Source of the DNA: Actinomycetes bacterium
GTDB lineage: Bacteria; Actinomycetota; Thermoleophilia; RBG-16-64-13
Direction of reading: 5' to 3'
NCBI GenBank assembly: GCA_021815245.1
Contig: JAKAHF010000032.1
Span: 1-10,085 of the forward strand
Length of the DNA: 10,085 nucleotides
The notes beneath the pieces were generated by a model. That model searched no databases. It was not told the DNA's origin and worked only from the letters and a program-made list of their open reading frames with translations. A program made the translations under genes and the position numbers. Of this stretch, positions 1 through 8,006 are shown piece after piece. The first letter of the stretch is position 1; each line of letters opens with the position of its first letter.

Positions 1-204
1 GAACCCTGGACGACGGCCTCGGTGACGACGTTCGCCGACCACAGGCTTGCCATGGTAGGAGCCATCGCGGGAGCGGCTTCTCTCCAGGGTGTGCAAATTG
101 ATAATCTGGGGTGCATCGGTGTCTCATTCCCGGAGTTCCTGGACAGCTTCCGCGCTTTGGGGGGATCGTTGGCAGCCGACCAGGATACGGTCAGCCTGGA
201 GTAG
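1..204 (+). CDS. aroA: 3-phosphoshikimate 1-carboxyvinyltransferase (EPSP synthase), C-terminal end only
   Basis: Only the last 67 codons are present; the gene begins upstream of the window. The frame is open from base 1 and ends with TAG at 202-204. The enzyme transfers the enolpyruvyl group of PEP to shikimate-3-phosphate in the cytoplasmic shikimate pathway. The diagnostic element is the DHRLAM stretch (codons 13-18), which matches the conserved DHR-[ML]-AM signature near the C-terminus of EPSP synthases; its Arg contacts PEP in the family. It is followed by the usual GCIGVSFPEFLDSF-type end (family form: GC...TFPDFF..L). The stop lies 4 nt before the cmk-plsC start, so the gene is the upstream member of that operon. 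Identification rests on a short fragment, but the motif and spacing are characteristic. Confidence 0.9.
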   Translation, partial: EPWTTASVTTFADHRLAMVGAIAGAASLQGVQIDNLGCIGVSFPEFLDSFRALGGSLAADQDTVSLE

Positions 205-208
205 CTGC

Positions 209-1552
209 ATGATCATTGCGATCGATGGCCCGGCCGGCTCGGGCAAGAGCACGATAGCCAGGGAGGTAGCGAAGCGTCTCCGCATGCCCTACCTCGACAC
301 GGGGGCCATGTATCGCACCATCACCCTCCTTGCGCTCGAGGCCGGGCTTATTCCTGATCGCGTGGCCGAAAGCGGCTCCTTGGCTGCCACCGTCCCCTTT
401 CGATTCGAGCAACGTCCCAACGATCTCACCAGGGTCTTCATCGGCGACCGTGAGGTCACCGACGAGATCCGGGGTCGTGCCGTGTCGCAGAACGTGTCGG
501 CCGTTTCAGCTGAGGCCTCGGTGCGCGAAGTCCTGACCCAGAAGCAGCGCGAAGAAGCCGCCCGAGGCGATCTCGTGCTCGAGGGCCGCGACATGGGCAC
601 CGTCGTCGTCCCGCGGGCGGAGGTCAAGGTCTTTCTCACCGCTTCGGTCGAAGAACGTGCCCGTCGGCGTCGCGCGCAGCAATTGGCTCAAGGTGTCGAC
701 CAGCCGCTCGACGAGATCGTTGCCGACATCCGTGCGCGCGACGCCTACGATTCGGGCCGCTCGCTCGCGCCCCTCCGCAAGGCCGACGACGCGGTCGAGA
801 TCGACACCACGGGCATGACCATCGAAGAGGTCATTCAGGCCGTTTGCTCCCTGGCCGAGACGGCGGCGCGCGGCGATGCCGCCTCAGTCGAGAGCCGGCC
901 CCGCAAGTGGCCCCTCTCGCGCCTCTTGCGCGGACCTCTCGACACGTGGGTCTACCGTGTCGCCTACAGCATCATCCCGCCGCTTTTCAGGCTCCTGTGG
1001 CGCCTACGGGTCGAAGGAGCCGAACACATACCTCTGTCGGGTGCGGTTCTTGTCGCGTGCAACCATCGATCGAATCTTGATCCGTTCTTCCTCGGCTCCG
1101 CTTTTCCGCGCCAGATCCATTTCATGGCGAAGTCGGAGTTGTGGAGCTTCAAACCGCTTGGGCGCATCCTCGACAGGCTTGGCACGTTTCCGGTGCGCCG
1201 CGGCAAACCCGATCGGGAGGCGGTGCGTACGGCCCTGGCAGTACTGGCAGGTGGAGCGGTTCTGGGCCTGTTCCCCGAGGGTCGGCGGCAGCGCGAGAAC
1301 GATCTGGGCGACATCCGCCCCGGCGTGAGCCTCTTCTCTTTGCGCGAGGGGGTGGTCACGATTCCCTGCATTCTCAGGAACACCGACAAGGTCGTGCGGC
1401 GCCGGCTTCTGCGCTTTCCCCGGGTGATCGCCGTGTTCGGCCCGCCAATCGAGCTGCCCGGGCCTGAGGTCGCGGCATCCGACAGACCCTCCTTCACCGC
1501 CGATAATCTGATCTCGGCCCTCCATGCGCTGCTCGAGAAAGAGACCACGTAA
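209..1552 (+). CDS. cmk-plsC: Fused cytidylate kinase / 1-acyl-sn-glycerol-3-phosphate acyltransferase
   Basis: A 447-residue protein with two enzymatic halves. Residues 1 to about 220 are a (d)CMP kinase: the P-loop GPAGSGKST is at 7-15, the CMP-site segment YLDTGAMYR at 28-36, and the family motif EGRDMGTVV at 125-133. It phosphorylates CMP and dCMP with ATP. Residues about 240-447 are a PlsC-type acyltransferase that acylates lysophosphatidate: the catalytic HX4D is H286 and D291 (NHRSNLDP), the glycerophosphate-binding FPEGRR is at 355-360, and a VTIPCIL block follows at about 383-389. A basic, Pro-rich linker (about 225-240) joins them, and a hydrophobic segment at about 250-264 may touch the membrane. 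ATG 209 is chosen because GGAG at 198-201 lies 7 nt upstream and the P-loop then sits at the usual distance from the start. The frame is open further upstream (to 89), but that part overlaps aroA. The TAA stop shares its last A with the ispH ATG. As far as I recall, similar fusions occur in some Gram-positive bacteria. Confidence 0.95.
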   Translation: MIIAIDGPAGSGKSTIAREVAKRLRMPYLDTGAMYRTITLLALEAGLIPDRVAESGSLAATVPFRFEQRPNDLTRVFIGDREVTDEIRGRAVSQNVSAVSAEASVREVLTQKQREEAARGDLVLEGRDMGTVVVPRAEVKVFLTASVEERARRRRAQQLAQGVDQPLDEIVADIRARDAYDSGRSLAPLRKADDAVEIDTTGMTIEEVIQAVCSLAETAARGDAASVESRPRKWPLSRLLRGPLDTWVYRVAYSIIPPLFRLLWRLRVEGAEHIPLSGAVLVACNHRSNLDPFFLGSAFPRQIHFMAKSELWSFKPLGRILDRLGTFPVRRGKPDREAVRTALAVLAGGAVLGLFPEGRRQRENDLGDIRPGVSLFSLREGVVTIPCILRNTDKVVRRRLLRFPRVIAVFGPPIELPGPEVAASDRPSFTADNLISALHALLEKETT

Positions 1553-2400
1553 TGGCGCATCCGGTCGTACGTATTTCCGAATCGGCAGGCTTCTGCTTCG
1601 GCGTGGAACGTGCCCTCGAGACCACGCTACAGGCGGCCGAGGAGGCTCCGGCTCCTGTCAACACCCTGGGCCCGCTCATCCACAATCCAAGCGTCATCGC
1701 CGATCTCAAGGAGAAAGGCGTCGGCGTGCTCAGCGAGCCGAGCGAGGCCCATTCGGGCACCGTGATCCTCCGTTCGCACGGCGTGCCGCGCGAGGTACGC
1801 CAGGAGCTCTCGGAGTCGAACCTGACGGTGATCGATGCCACCTGTCCTTTTGTTACCTCGGCGCAAGAGAAGGCCGCCCGGCTGCACAAAGCCGGATACC
1901 TGGTAGTCATCCTGGGAGAAAGGGAGCATCCGGAGGTTCTGGCTCTTCGGTCGTATGCGGGCGATGATTCCCTTGTCGTGGAGTCTCCGGCCGACCTTCC
2001 GGCGGAGCTTCCCAGCCGGCGGGTGGGCGTTGTCGTGCAGACCACGCAGTCTCAAGAACGGCTGGCCGAACTGGTAGCGCATATCGCCCCAAGGGTTCGC
2101 GAATTGCTCGTGCACAACACCATCTGCAGCGCTACCGAGCAACGGCAAGCCGCGGCCATCACCATGGCTCGTTCTGTCGACGCCGTTGTCGTCGTGGGAG
2201 GCAGGAACTCCGCGAATACCCGGCGACTCGCGGAGTTGTGCGGAGATCAGCAGGCGCACACCTATCACGTGGAATCCGCGACCGAGATCGACCCGGCCTG
2301 GTTTCGCGGAGTAGAAGTGGTCGGCGTCACGGCCGGAGCATCCACGCCGCCCGAACAAATAGACGAAGTCGTCCGCACAATAGAGGAGATAGAGACGTGA
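1552..2400 (+). CDS. ispH: 4-hydroxy-3-methylbut-2-enyl diphosphate reductase
   Basis: The 282-residue IspH (LytB) converts HMBPP to IPP and DMAPP, the last step of the MEP isoprenoid pathway, using a [4Fe-4S] cluster. The three cluster cysteines are visible: C15 in GFCFGV, C98 in DATCPFV and C192 in NTICSAT. Substrate-binding residues expected from the family are also present: H44 (LIHN), H76 (RSHG), H126 and catalytic E128 in EHPEV, TTQS at 164-167, and the GGRNSANTRRL block at about 216-226. Length matches the usual 280-320 residues. The ATG overlaps the cmk-plsC stop by one base (TAATG), which points to translational re-initiation. The 3' end overlaps der by 4 nt (GTGA). Pairing with lipid acyltransferase genes suggests coordinated supply of membrane and isoprenoid precursors. 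Confidence 0.97.
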   Translation: MAHPVVRISESAGFCFGVERALETTLQAAEEAPAPVNTLGPLIHNPSVIADLKEKGVGVLSEPSEAHSGTVILRSHGVPREVRQELSESNLTVIDATCPFVTSAQEKAARLHKAGYLVVILGEREHPEVLALRSYAGDDSLVVESPADLPAELPSRRVGVVVQTTQSQERLAELVAHIAPRVRELLVHNTICSATEQRQAAAITMARSVDAVVVVGGRNSANTRRLAELCGDQQAHTYHVESATEIDPAWFRGVEVVGVTAGASTPPEQIDEVVRTIEEIET

Positions 2401-3719
2401 CCACTGGCAGACCGCCCCGCGTGGCCATCGTCGGCTACCCGAACGTGGGCAAATCCACGCTTTACAATCGTATTACCGGCACACGCGAAGCGGTGGTGGC
2501 CCCCGAATCAGGGGTCACTCGAGATCGCAAAGAAGGCGTCGCCGATTGGAACGGCCGGTCGTTCATCATCGTAGACACCGGCGGCATCGATCTGCAGAGC
2601 AGCGAAGCCCTGGGAGAAGAGGTGCGCGACCAGGCCCGGGCAGCCATCACCGAAGCATCGGTGGCGATCTTTCTCGTCGACGGGCGGATGGGTCTCGCCC
2701 CGCAGGACGACGAAATCGCCATGATTCTCCGCAAGAGCGGCAAACCGGTCTTGCTGGCGGTCAACAAGTACGACACGAAGACCGCTCGGGAGAACATGCC
2801 GGAGTACTGGTCACTTGGCCTCGGGGAACCCATCGGGGTTTCGGCGGAGCACGGCCTGGGCGTCGGCGACCTTCTCGATGAGGTTGTGAGAGCCCTGCCG
2901 GTAGAGGAGGACGGTCCGGAGATCGCCGCCCCGATGCGGGTGGCCATCGTGGGCCGGCCGAATGTCGGCAAGAGCTCCATCGTCAACACGCTTCTGGGAG
3001 ACAAGCGCACGATCGTATCGGCGATCCCGGGCACGACCCGCGATGCCATCGACACCGACTTCCTCTTTGAAGACTCGCCGGTGACGTTGGTCGACACGGC
3101 CGGTCTTCGCCGTCCGGGAAAGCGCACTCAGACCGACGTGGAGTACTACAGCTCTCTCCGAGCTCTCAAGGCCCTGGAACGTGCCGACGTGGCCCTCGTG
3201 GTGATAGACGCCTCGGAGGGGCTCGTCGACCTCGACCTGCAGGTTGCCTATGAAGCTCAGCGGGCCAAGTGCGCGACAGCGATCCTGTTCAACAAGTGGG
3301 ACATCAACACTCTCGATCTCGAGAAGGCCACGGAGCGCATCAGGGCCAAGGTGCAGATGAAGCCGCGCTGGCTCACCATCTCGGCTCTTTCAGGCCGCGG
3401 CATGGAGCGCATCCTGCCGCTTGCCCGCGACCTCTACCAACAGTACAGCTCACGCATCCCCACGGCAGAACTCAACCGCTGGCTCGAGGAACTCCGCGCC
3501 AAGCGCGCCCCGGGCATCAAAGGGGGCAAGTCGATCAAGATCTTCTACATGGTTCAGTACGAGACGAGCCCGCCGCGTTTCAAGGTGATGGTCAACTCAA
3601 GGGCGCTGGTCAACAAGTCGTTCGCGTATCACCTCGAGAACCGCCTGCGCGAAGACTATGAGATGTGGGGAATCCCGCTCGTGATCGACTTTGAAGGCAA
3701 GGAGGAACGTTACTCGTGA
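2397..3719 (+). CDS. der: Ribosome biogenesis GTPase Der (EngA)
   Basis: A 440-residue protein with the tandem G-domain layout unique to Der/EngA, required for 50S subunit maturation. The first G domain has GYPNVGKST (13-21), DTGG (60-63) and NKYD (123-126). The second has GRPNVGKSS (186-194), PGTTRD (211-216), DTAG (233-236) and NKWD (299-302). A KH-like C-terminal domain follows (about 350-440), rich in basic residues (KRAPGIKGGKSIK, about 369-381). The start is GTG 2397, overlapping the ispH TGA by 4 nt, with AGGAG at 2384-2388 about 8 nt upstream; the frame is open further upstream, but that part overlaps ispH and resembles no Der. Length fits the family (about 435-490). The stop overlaps the plsY start in the same GTGA arrangement. 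Confidence 0.97.
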   Translation: MTTGRPPRVAIVGYPNVGKSTLYNRITGTREAVVAPESGVTRDRKEGVADWNGRSFIIVDTGGIDLQSSEALGEEVRDQARAAITEASVAIFLVDGRMGLAPQDDEIAMILRKSGKPVLLAVNKYDTKTARENMPEYWSLGLGEPIGVSAEHGLGVGDLLDEVVRALPVEEDGPEIAAPMRVAIVGRPNVGKSSIVNTLLGDKRTIVSAIPGTTRDAIDTDFLFEDSPVTLVDTAGLRRPGKRTQTDVEYYSSLRALKALERADVALVVIDASEGLVDLDLQVAYEAQRAKCATAILFNKWDINTLDLEKATERIRAKVQMKPRWLTISALSGRGMERILPLARDLYQQYSSRIPTAELNRWLEELRAKRAPGIKGGKSIKIFYMVQYETSPPRFKVMVNSRALVNKSFAYHLENRLREDYEMWGIPLVIDFEGKEERYS

Positions 3720-4426
3720 CCACCTCCTTCGTACTCACGTCTGTCGGGCTGGTTGTCTTCGGATACTTGCTCGGCTCGGTGTCGCCGAGCGTCTTCCTTG
3801 GCAAACTGTGTAGAGGCATCGACGTGCGGCACCACGGCAGTGGGAATGCCGGCACCACCAACGCCTTTCGCGTGCTCGGGGTGAAGTTGGGCATAGTCGT
3901 GCTCCTGGCCGACGTCGTCAAGGGGGCGCTCCCGGTGGTGGCCGCTCGCCTCATCCTTGGTAACGACGACAACACACCGCTCGTGACCGTCATCGTCGCC
4001 CTGGCCTGCATAGCCGGTCACGACTACTCCATCTTCCTTCGCGGCAAAGGCGGGAAGGGTGTGGCGACGGGCGCCGGGGCGGCCTTGGCCATGATGCCCA
4101 TCGCGATGGCCTTTGTCGTTGCCTTGTTCATCATCGTACTTCTCACGGTGCGGATCGTCTCTGTCGCTTCTATCAGTGCCACGGTGGTCTTTCCGGTCAC
4201 CGCGGTGGTGCTGAAACAACCACTGCCCTACGTCATCGTCTGCTGCCTCATGTCGGCAGTCGTACTGTGGGCCCATCGCGGAAACTTCAAGCGTCTGTGG
4301 AGACGCGAGGAGAAGCGCGTCGTCTTTCCTTGGAACCGAAGGGCCAAGCGTTCGGCGGCGAACGCTTCTGGGGGTGGCGACAGCAAACCTCTTCAGACCA
4401 GCGCGGCCGACATCGGTCGAGAGTAG
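3716..4426 (+). CDS. plsY: Acyl-phosphate:glycerol-3-phosphate acyltransferase PlsY
   Basis: An integral membrane enzyme of 236 residues that makes lysophosphatidate from acyl-phosphate and glycerol-3-phosphate; the upstream PlsC half would then give phosphatidate. The PlsY signatures are present: GSGNAGTTNA (41-50), GHDYSIFLRGKGGKGVATG (101-119) and HRGNF (187-191). Hydrophobic segments lie at roughly 6-29, 55-80, 88-104, 122-146 and 148-185. The start is GTG 3716, overlapping der by 4 nt, with a strong AAGGAGG at 3699-3705. After the last motif there is a hydrophilic tail of about 45 residues, first basic (RLWRREEKR, KRSA) and then Ser/Gly/Ala-rich, making the protein longer than the usual 190-215 residues. 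No gpsA follows, although it is often next to plsY; the operon ends before a tRNA gene. Confidence 0.96.
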   Translation: MTTSFVLTSVGLVVFGYLLGSVSPSVFLGKLCRGIDVRHHGSGNAGTTNAFRVLGVKLGIVVLLADVVKGALPVVAARLILGNDDNTPLVTVIVALACIAGHDYSIFLRGKGGKGVATGAGAALAMMPIAMAFVVALFIIVLLTVRIVSVASISATVVFPVTAVVLKQPLPYVIVCCLMSAVVLWAHRGNFKRLWRREEKRVVFPWNRRAKRSAANASGGGDSKPLQTSAADIGRE

Positions 4427-4476
4427 CGGCAGCCACCGCGTTTGCTCTGCCGGTGGCCCGACGGCCGCAGGCGCGG

Positions 4477-4482
4477 TATACT
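4477..4482 (+). promoter_or_regulatory. Probable -10 element of the tRNA-Pro promoter
   Basis: TATACT at 4477-4482 matches the sigma-A -10 consensus at 5 of 6 positions. It would start transcription near 4489, about 3 nt before the mature tRNA 5' end. No good -35 hexamer is visible at 16-18 nt spacing (TGGCCC at 4454-4459). The rest of the 65-nt gap after plsY shows nothing else. Confidence 0.55.
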
Positions 4483-4491
4483 GCCAGCATT

Positions 4492-4565
4492 CGGGACGTG
4501 GCGTAGTTTGGTAGCGCATCCGGCTGGGGGCCGGAAGGTCGCCAGTTCAAATCTGGCCGTCCCGA
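4492..4565 (+). tRNA. tRNA-Pro (anticodon GGG)
   Basis: A full cloverleaf can be drawn. The acceptor stem CGGGACG (4492-4498) pairs with CGTCCCG (4558-4564). The D arm is GCGT/GCGC-like (4501-4504 with 4514-4517) around AGTTTGGTA. The anticodon stem TCCGG/CCGGA (4519-4523 with 4531-4535) encloses the loop CTGGGGG, placing anticodon GGG at 4526-4528. The T arm is GCCAG/CTGGC (4541-4545 with 4553-4557) with loop TTCAAAT. The discriminator is A4565. The next bases are CTA, so CCA is not encoded and must be added by tRNA nucleotidyltransferase. The anticodon reads CCC, a codon used heavily in GC-rich genomes. The C1-G72 pair is typical of bacterial tRNA-Pro. Confidence 0.96.
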
Positions 4566-4571
4566 CTAACG

Positions 4572-4594
4572 AAGGCCCGCAATTGCGGGCCTTT
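4572..4594. terminator. Bidirectional intrinsic terminator between tRNA-Pro and the zinc-ribbon gene
   Basis: A perfect inverted repeat spans 4572-4593: nine paired bases, AAGGCCCGC against GCGGGCCTT, around the four-base centre AATT. It starts 6 nt after the tRNA and ends 16 nt beyond the stop of the gene arriving on the minus strand. A short, imperfect T-rich stretch follows on the plus strand (TTTCTGATT). Position between convergent genes and the GC-rich stem support a two-way terminator; the weak U tract lowers certainty for the minus direction. Confidence 0.75.
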
Positions 4595-4609
4595 CTGATT
4601 GCCGAGAGG

Positions 4610-5332
4610 CTAGTCGCCTGTTTCCCAGACGGCAGTTCCGTCGGCGAGGAGGGGCGAGTAGCTCACCGACACCACCGCCTTGCCCTTTGGAAGCTCGAAT
4701 CCCACGTATCCCTCGACCGTCTGACCGGGCTCTATGTCGCCCGAATCGAGGGCCTGGTTCTCGACATAGAGCGACGCGTCGTAGCTCGACCCGTCGGCAT
4801 CCGACGCGGTCCAGTAGAAGAGGTTGTAATCGCGCAGTTCGTCGCCCGAGTTCGTGATCTTCACATACACGATGTAGAGGTCCACATCCGCGCCGAGAAG
4901 CTCCTCAAGCGCCGCGTCGGTCAGAATCTCGGGAGCTCCGACGGTCATCACGGTCTGCCAGAGCTCCTGAGTAGCGCCGAAAGCGGCGACGGGGATAAGA
5001 TCGAGGAGCTCGCTCGTGGTGGTCGTCGACTCCTCGGAGGTGACGGCCGAAGGCGCGGTAGTGCCGGATTGCTCACCCGGACCGGCACCGGCGGCCGGCG
5101 TGTCCCCGTTCCCAACAAGAAGCCAAACCACCACTGCCGCGGCGGCAACGATGATGAAAGCGATCACCGCGATGAGCCAGGTCTTTCTGGTTCTCCGACG
5201 CGCCTCTGTGCGCGCACGGACAGGCTCGTTGAAGTCCTCGTGCCCCATCAGGGGCGTGCCGCAGGCGAAGCACGACTCGGCTTCTTGAGCGTTCTCTCTG
5301 CCACACCACGGGCAGTTCTTGCTCTGCGCCAC
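4610..5332 (-). CDS. Membrane-anchored zinc-ribbon protein with DUF4352-like extracellular domain
   Basis: A 240-residue protein of unknown function. Residues 7-24 form a zinc ribbon with two CxxC knuckles (C7/C10 and C21/C24; CPWC and CFAC). A basic stretch (R39-K50, [12 protein letters not shown]) precedes a single transmembrane helix at about 51-73, so the ribbon should be cytoplasmic and the C-terminus outside. A Gly/Ala/Ser/Thr/Glu-rich flexible linker (about 74-108) follows. Residues about 115-240 resemble the DUF4352/immunoprotective-antigen-like beta-sandwich: [15 protein letters not shown], the YNLFYW region, [17 protein letters not shown] and SVSYSPLL. The start is GTG 5332-5330, with GAGGG (5343-5339) 6 nt upstream. 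The gene stands alone and diverges from the nucleotidyltransferase fusion. The fold assignment is from pattern memory, and no function should be inferred beyond a surface-exposed anchored protein. Confidence 0.85.
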   Translation of the reverse strand: MAQSKNCPWCGRENAQEAESCFACGTPLMGHEDFNEPVRARTEARRRTRKTWLIAVIAFIIVAAAAVVVWLLVGNGDTPAAGAGPGEQSGTTAPSAVTSEESTTTTSELLDLIPVAAFGATQELWQTVMTVGAPEILTDAALEELLGADVDLYIVYVKITNSGDELRDYNLFYWTASDADGSSYDASLYVENQALDSGDIEPGQTVEGYVGFELPKGKAVVSVSYSPLLADGTAVWETGD

Positions 5333-5368
5333 CTGCGACCCTCACTGCGTATGCTTGTCCCGGCCAAT

Positions 5369-5396
5369 ACGATACAGCCTCCTCAGAGGTTGTGCA
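5369..5396 (-). promoter_or_regulatory. Possible promoter of the zinc-ribbon gene
   Basis: On the minus strand, TGCACA (5396-5391) and TATCGT (5374-5369) are 16 nt apart, each matching consensus at 4 of 6 positions. The predicted start near 5362 would leave a 5' leader of about 30 nt containing the GAGGG ribosome site. The match is weak and placed mainly by position. Confidence 0.3.
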
Positions 5397-5452
5397 GCGA
5401 AGCCGAAAGCACACGGCTTGTCGAGTTCGACAGCTCCCCCGGCTTGTTCGCG

Positions 5453-5461
5453 TGCTAGGAT
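5453..5461 (+). promoter_or_regulatory. Possible extended -10 promoter of the nucleotidyltransferase fusion gene
   Basis: TGCTAGGAT at 5453-5461 fits the extended -10 form TGn-TAnnAT. It would give a start near 5468 and a leader of about 28 nt, with ribosome site GAGGAGG at 5484-5490. No credible -35 hexamer is seen at standard spacing. The remainder of the divergent region 5333-5495 shows no further gene or repeat. Confidence 0.4.
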
Positions 5462-5495
5462 TTTCGCATCAGGGAAAGCTGACGAGGAGGTCGCG

Positions 5496-8006
5496 GTGAA
5501 GGCAGTCATCATGGCCGGTGGCCAAGGCACCAGACTCCGCCCGCTGACATCCAACCAGCCCAAGCCCATGGTGCCGATCGTCAACAAGCCCTGCATCCAG
5601 CATATCCTCGAGCTGGTGCAGCGCCACGGCATCAACGAAGTCGTGATGACCCTGGCTTTCCTGCCGAGGCTCATCCGCAATCACTTCGGCGACGGCAGTA
5701 GTTTTGGCATGCGCATCGACTACACGGTCGAGGAGACCCCGGCCGGCACAGCGGGATCCATCCGTCTGGCCAAGGACCTGCTCGACGAAACGTTCGTAGT
5801 CATCAGCGGCGACGCGCTCACCGACTTCGATCTGACCAAGGTCATCGACTTTCACAAGCAACGCCAGGCCATGGTGACGATCGCGCTCAAGAGCGTCGAG
5901 AACCCCCTGGAATTCGGCGTGGTGATCGTCGACGAAGAGGGACGCATCGAGCGCTTCTTGGAAAAGCCCGGATGGGGGCAGGTGTTTTCCGACACAGTCA
6001 ACACGGGCATCTACGTACTCGAGCCGGAGATCTTCGACCACATCCCCGAGGGCCAGCCGTACGATTTCAGCCACGATCTCTTTCCCAAGCTGTTCGACAT
6101 GCACAAGCCGCTCTTCGGCACTGTGTGCGAAGGCTACTGGCAGGATATCGGGAGTCTCGAGCAGTTCCTTCAGGCGAACCGCGACGCGCTCGACGGCAAG
6201 GTGCGCCTCACCCCTCCGGGAGTCCGCCTTCGGGGCAACATCTGGGTGGGCCAGGGAGCCTCCCTCGAGAGTCTCGACGACGTGGAGGGCCCGGCGGTCA
6301 TCGGCGCCAACGCCCGCATCGAGGCGGCCGCGTCGGTGCTGTCTCACTCGATTCTCGGCGACAACACCGTCGTCCGGGCCGGCGCCCAGATAGGCGACTC
6401 GGTGCTCGGTGAGAACGTCTACCTGGCTTCGGGGTCGGTTGTTACCGGAGCGGTGCTCGGCAACGCGGTAGAGGTGCACGAGAACGCCAATATCGCCGAG
6501 GGGGTGGTGATCGGCGATCGCTCGGTCATCGGTCGCAATGCGGTCGTGGCCAACAAGGTCAAAGTCTATCCGTTCAAGAACGTGGAGCCAGGGTCCACGG
6601 TGCGCTCTTCGATCGTGTGGGAGACCCGCGGACCAAGCACTCTGTTCGGGCGCAGTGGCGTCAGCGGCCTCGCCAATGTCGACCTTACTCCCGAGATGGC
6701 GATGCGTCTCGCCATGTGCTACGGCACGCTCCTCACAAAGGGCGCCTATGTCACCACCAGCCGCGATACCCACCAGGCCTGCCGGGTGTTCAAGCGTGCC
6801 ATCATCAGCGGACTCAACGCCACAGGCATCAACGTCCGCGATCTCACGACGGCGCCTTTGGCGGTAAACCGCTTCGATATCAAGGGCGGCAATGCGATCG
6901 GCGGCATCCACGTGCAGATCAGCCTCGAGAACCCCGAGATCATCGAGATCCTTTTCTCCGAACCTCCCGGGGTCCCGATCGACGGGCGCAGAGAGCGCGC
7001 CATCGAGAATCACTACTTCAGGGAAGACTTCCGTAGGGCCCCGTTCGAGGAGATGGGGCAGGTCATGTATCCGCCCAGGGCGATCGAGACCTACACCAAC
7101 TCCCTGCTCGAGAACTGGAACACCGTGGCCATACGTGGGAGGCAGCCTCGTTTGGTGCTCGACTACTCGTCGTCGGCGCCGGCATTCTTCTTTTCCGCCA
7201 CACTCGACAAGCTTGGCGTTGAAACCATCGCGCTCAACACGTTCTCGCGAGTGAGGTCGCGCTTCACGCTCAGAGAGAGCCTGCCGGCGGCCGTGTCGCG
7301 AGTGGGGGAGATGGTCAAGGCCATGGAGGCCGATCTCGGGGCGATTCTCGATCCGGGTGCCGAGTACCTGTATGTCGTCGACGAGAAGGGCAACCTCATA
7401 TCAGATACGACGCTGCTCCTTCTCCTGCTGCAGCACGCCGCCCGCGAGGCGGGATCCGGCGTCGCGGCCCTGCCGCTGCACGCAACGCGGTTGGGCGAGC
7501 ACGTGGTTGCTTCGACCGGAGTGAGTATCAGGCGCACCAAGTACTCGAAAGCGGCGCTGATGGCCGAGGCCTCGCGGCCCAATACCGTGTTCTCGGCCAC
7601 CACCGACGGAGGCTATATCTACCCGTCGGTGCTGGCGTCGATGGACGGTTTGTTCGCCCTCGGCAAAGTCCTTGAACTGGTGTCTACGAACGATCAGCCG
7701 CTCTCGAGTCTCGTAGGCCGTATCCCGCAGGCCTTCCTCGCGCATCTCACGGCGGAGTGCCCGTGGGAGCAGAAGGGGGCTGTCATGCGCCAGATGACCG
7801 AGAGACTGCGCAGTGGTCGCGTCTCACTGGTCGACGGCATCAAGGTCTTCCTTGAGCATTCCGAGTGGGTTTTGGTGCTGCCCGACGCGGAAGAGCCGCT
7901 ATTTCACGTATATACCGAGGCCGCCAGCGCCGCTCGTGCGGACGAATTGGCCGAGGAGTATCGCGACATGGTGGCGGCAGCGGCAGGCGAGGGACGCGAG
8001 GAGTAG
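5496..8006 (+). CDS. Sugar-1-phosphate nucleotidyltransferase / beta-helix / phosphohexomutase-like fusion
   Basis: An 836-residue three-part protein. Residues 1 to about 235 are a nucleotidyltransferase that would join an NTP to a sugar-1-phosphate: [11 protein letters not shown] (8-18) with PKP at 22-24, metal site GDALTD (105-110), EKP (156-158) and YWQDIG (214-219). Residues about 245-370 carry hexapeptide repeats of a left-handed beta-helix. Residues about 380-836 have the fold landmarks of the phosphoglucomutase/phosphomannomutase family ([19 protein letters not shown], about 422-440), but its active-site loops are altered: no TASHNP (ISLENP-like, 475-480), DPGAEY (619-624) for DGDADR, no GEXSGH, and LPDAEEP (795-801) for RPSGTEP. 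The mutase half is therefore probably not a catalyst. GTG 5496 is chosen for GAGGAGG 5 nt upstream and because the nucleotidyltransferase fold starts there. Cyanobacterial and actinobacterial proteins of this length are usually named mannose-1-phosphate guanylyltransferases. The substrate (mannose-1-P or glucose-1-P) and nucleotide cannot be fixed here. Confidence 0.9.
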   Translation: MKAVIMAGGQGTRLRPLTSNQPKPMVPIVNKPCIQHILELVQRHGINEVVMTLAFLPRLIRNHFGDGSSFGMRIDYTVEETPAGTAGSIRLAKDLLDETFVVISGDALTDFDLTKVIDFHKQRQAMVTIALKSVENPLEFGVVIVDEEGRIERFLEKPGWGQVFSDTVNTGIYVLEPEIFDHIPEGQPYDFSHDLFPKLFDMHKPLFGTVCEGYWQDIGSLEQFLQANRDALDGKVRLTPPGVRLRGNIWVGQGASLESLDDVEGPAVIGANARIEAAASVLSHSILGDNTVVRAGAQIGDSVLGENVYLASGSVVTGAVLGNAVEVHENANIAEGVVIGDRSVIGRNAVVANKVKVYPFKNVEPGSTVRSSIVWETRGPSTLFGRSGVSGLANVDLTPEMAMRLAMCYGTLLTKGAYVTTSRDTHQACRVFKRAIISGLNATGINVRDLTTAPLAVNRFDIKGGNAIGGIHVQISLENPEIIEILFSEPPGVPIDGRRERAIENHYFREDFRRAPFEEMGQVMYPPRAIETYTNSLLENWNTVAIRGRQPRLVLDYSSSAPAFFFSATLDKLGVETIALNTFSRVRSRFTLRESLPAAVSRVGEMVKAMEADLGAILDPGAEYLYVVDEKGNLISDTTLLLLLLQHAAREAGSGVAALPLHATRLGEHVVASTGVSIRRTKYSKAALMAEASRPNTVFSATTDGGYIYPSVLASMDGLFALGKVLELVSTNDQPLSSLVGRIPQAFLAHLTAECPWEQKGAVMRQMTERLRSGRVSLVDGIKVFLEHSEWVLVLPDAEEPLFHVYTEAASAARADELAEEYRDMVAAAAGEGREE

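Noticed and set aside
1627..2358. Open frame of 243 codons on the minus strand
   Set aside because: It is antisense to ispH, whose cluster cysteines and length are unambiguous.
3710..4519. Open frame of 269 codons on the minus strand
   Set aside because: It is antisense to plsY, and its composition (many H, R, D) is that of a complement of a membrane-protein gene.
4442..5458. Open frame of 338 codons on the plus strand
   Set aside because: It crosses the tRNA gene and its terminator and is antisense to the zinc-ribbon protein, which has convincing cysteine, membrane and linker features.
5469..7013. Open frame of 514 codons on the minus strand
   Set aside because: It lies wholly antisense to the nucleotidyltransferase fusion, whose motifs and ribosome site are clear. 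The translation is D/H/R/A-rich without recognisable domains, as expected of a GC-rich shadow frame.
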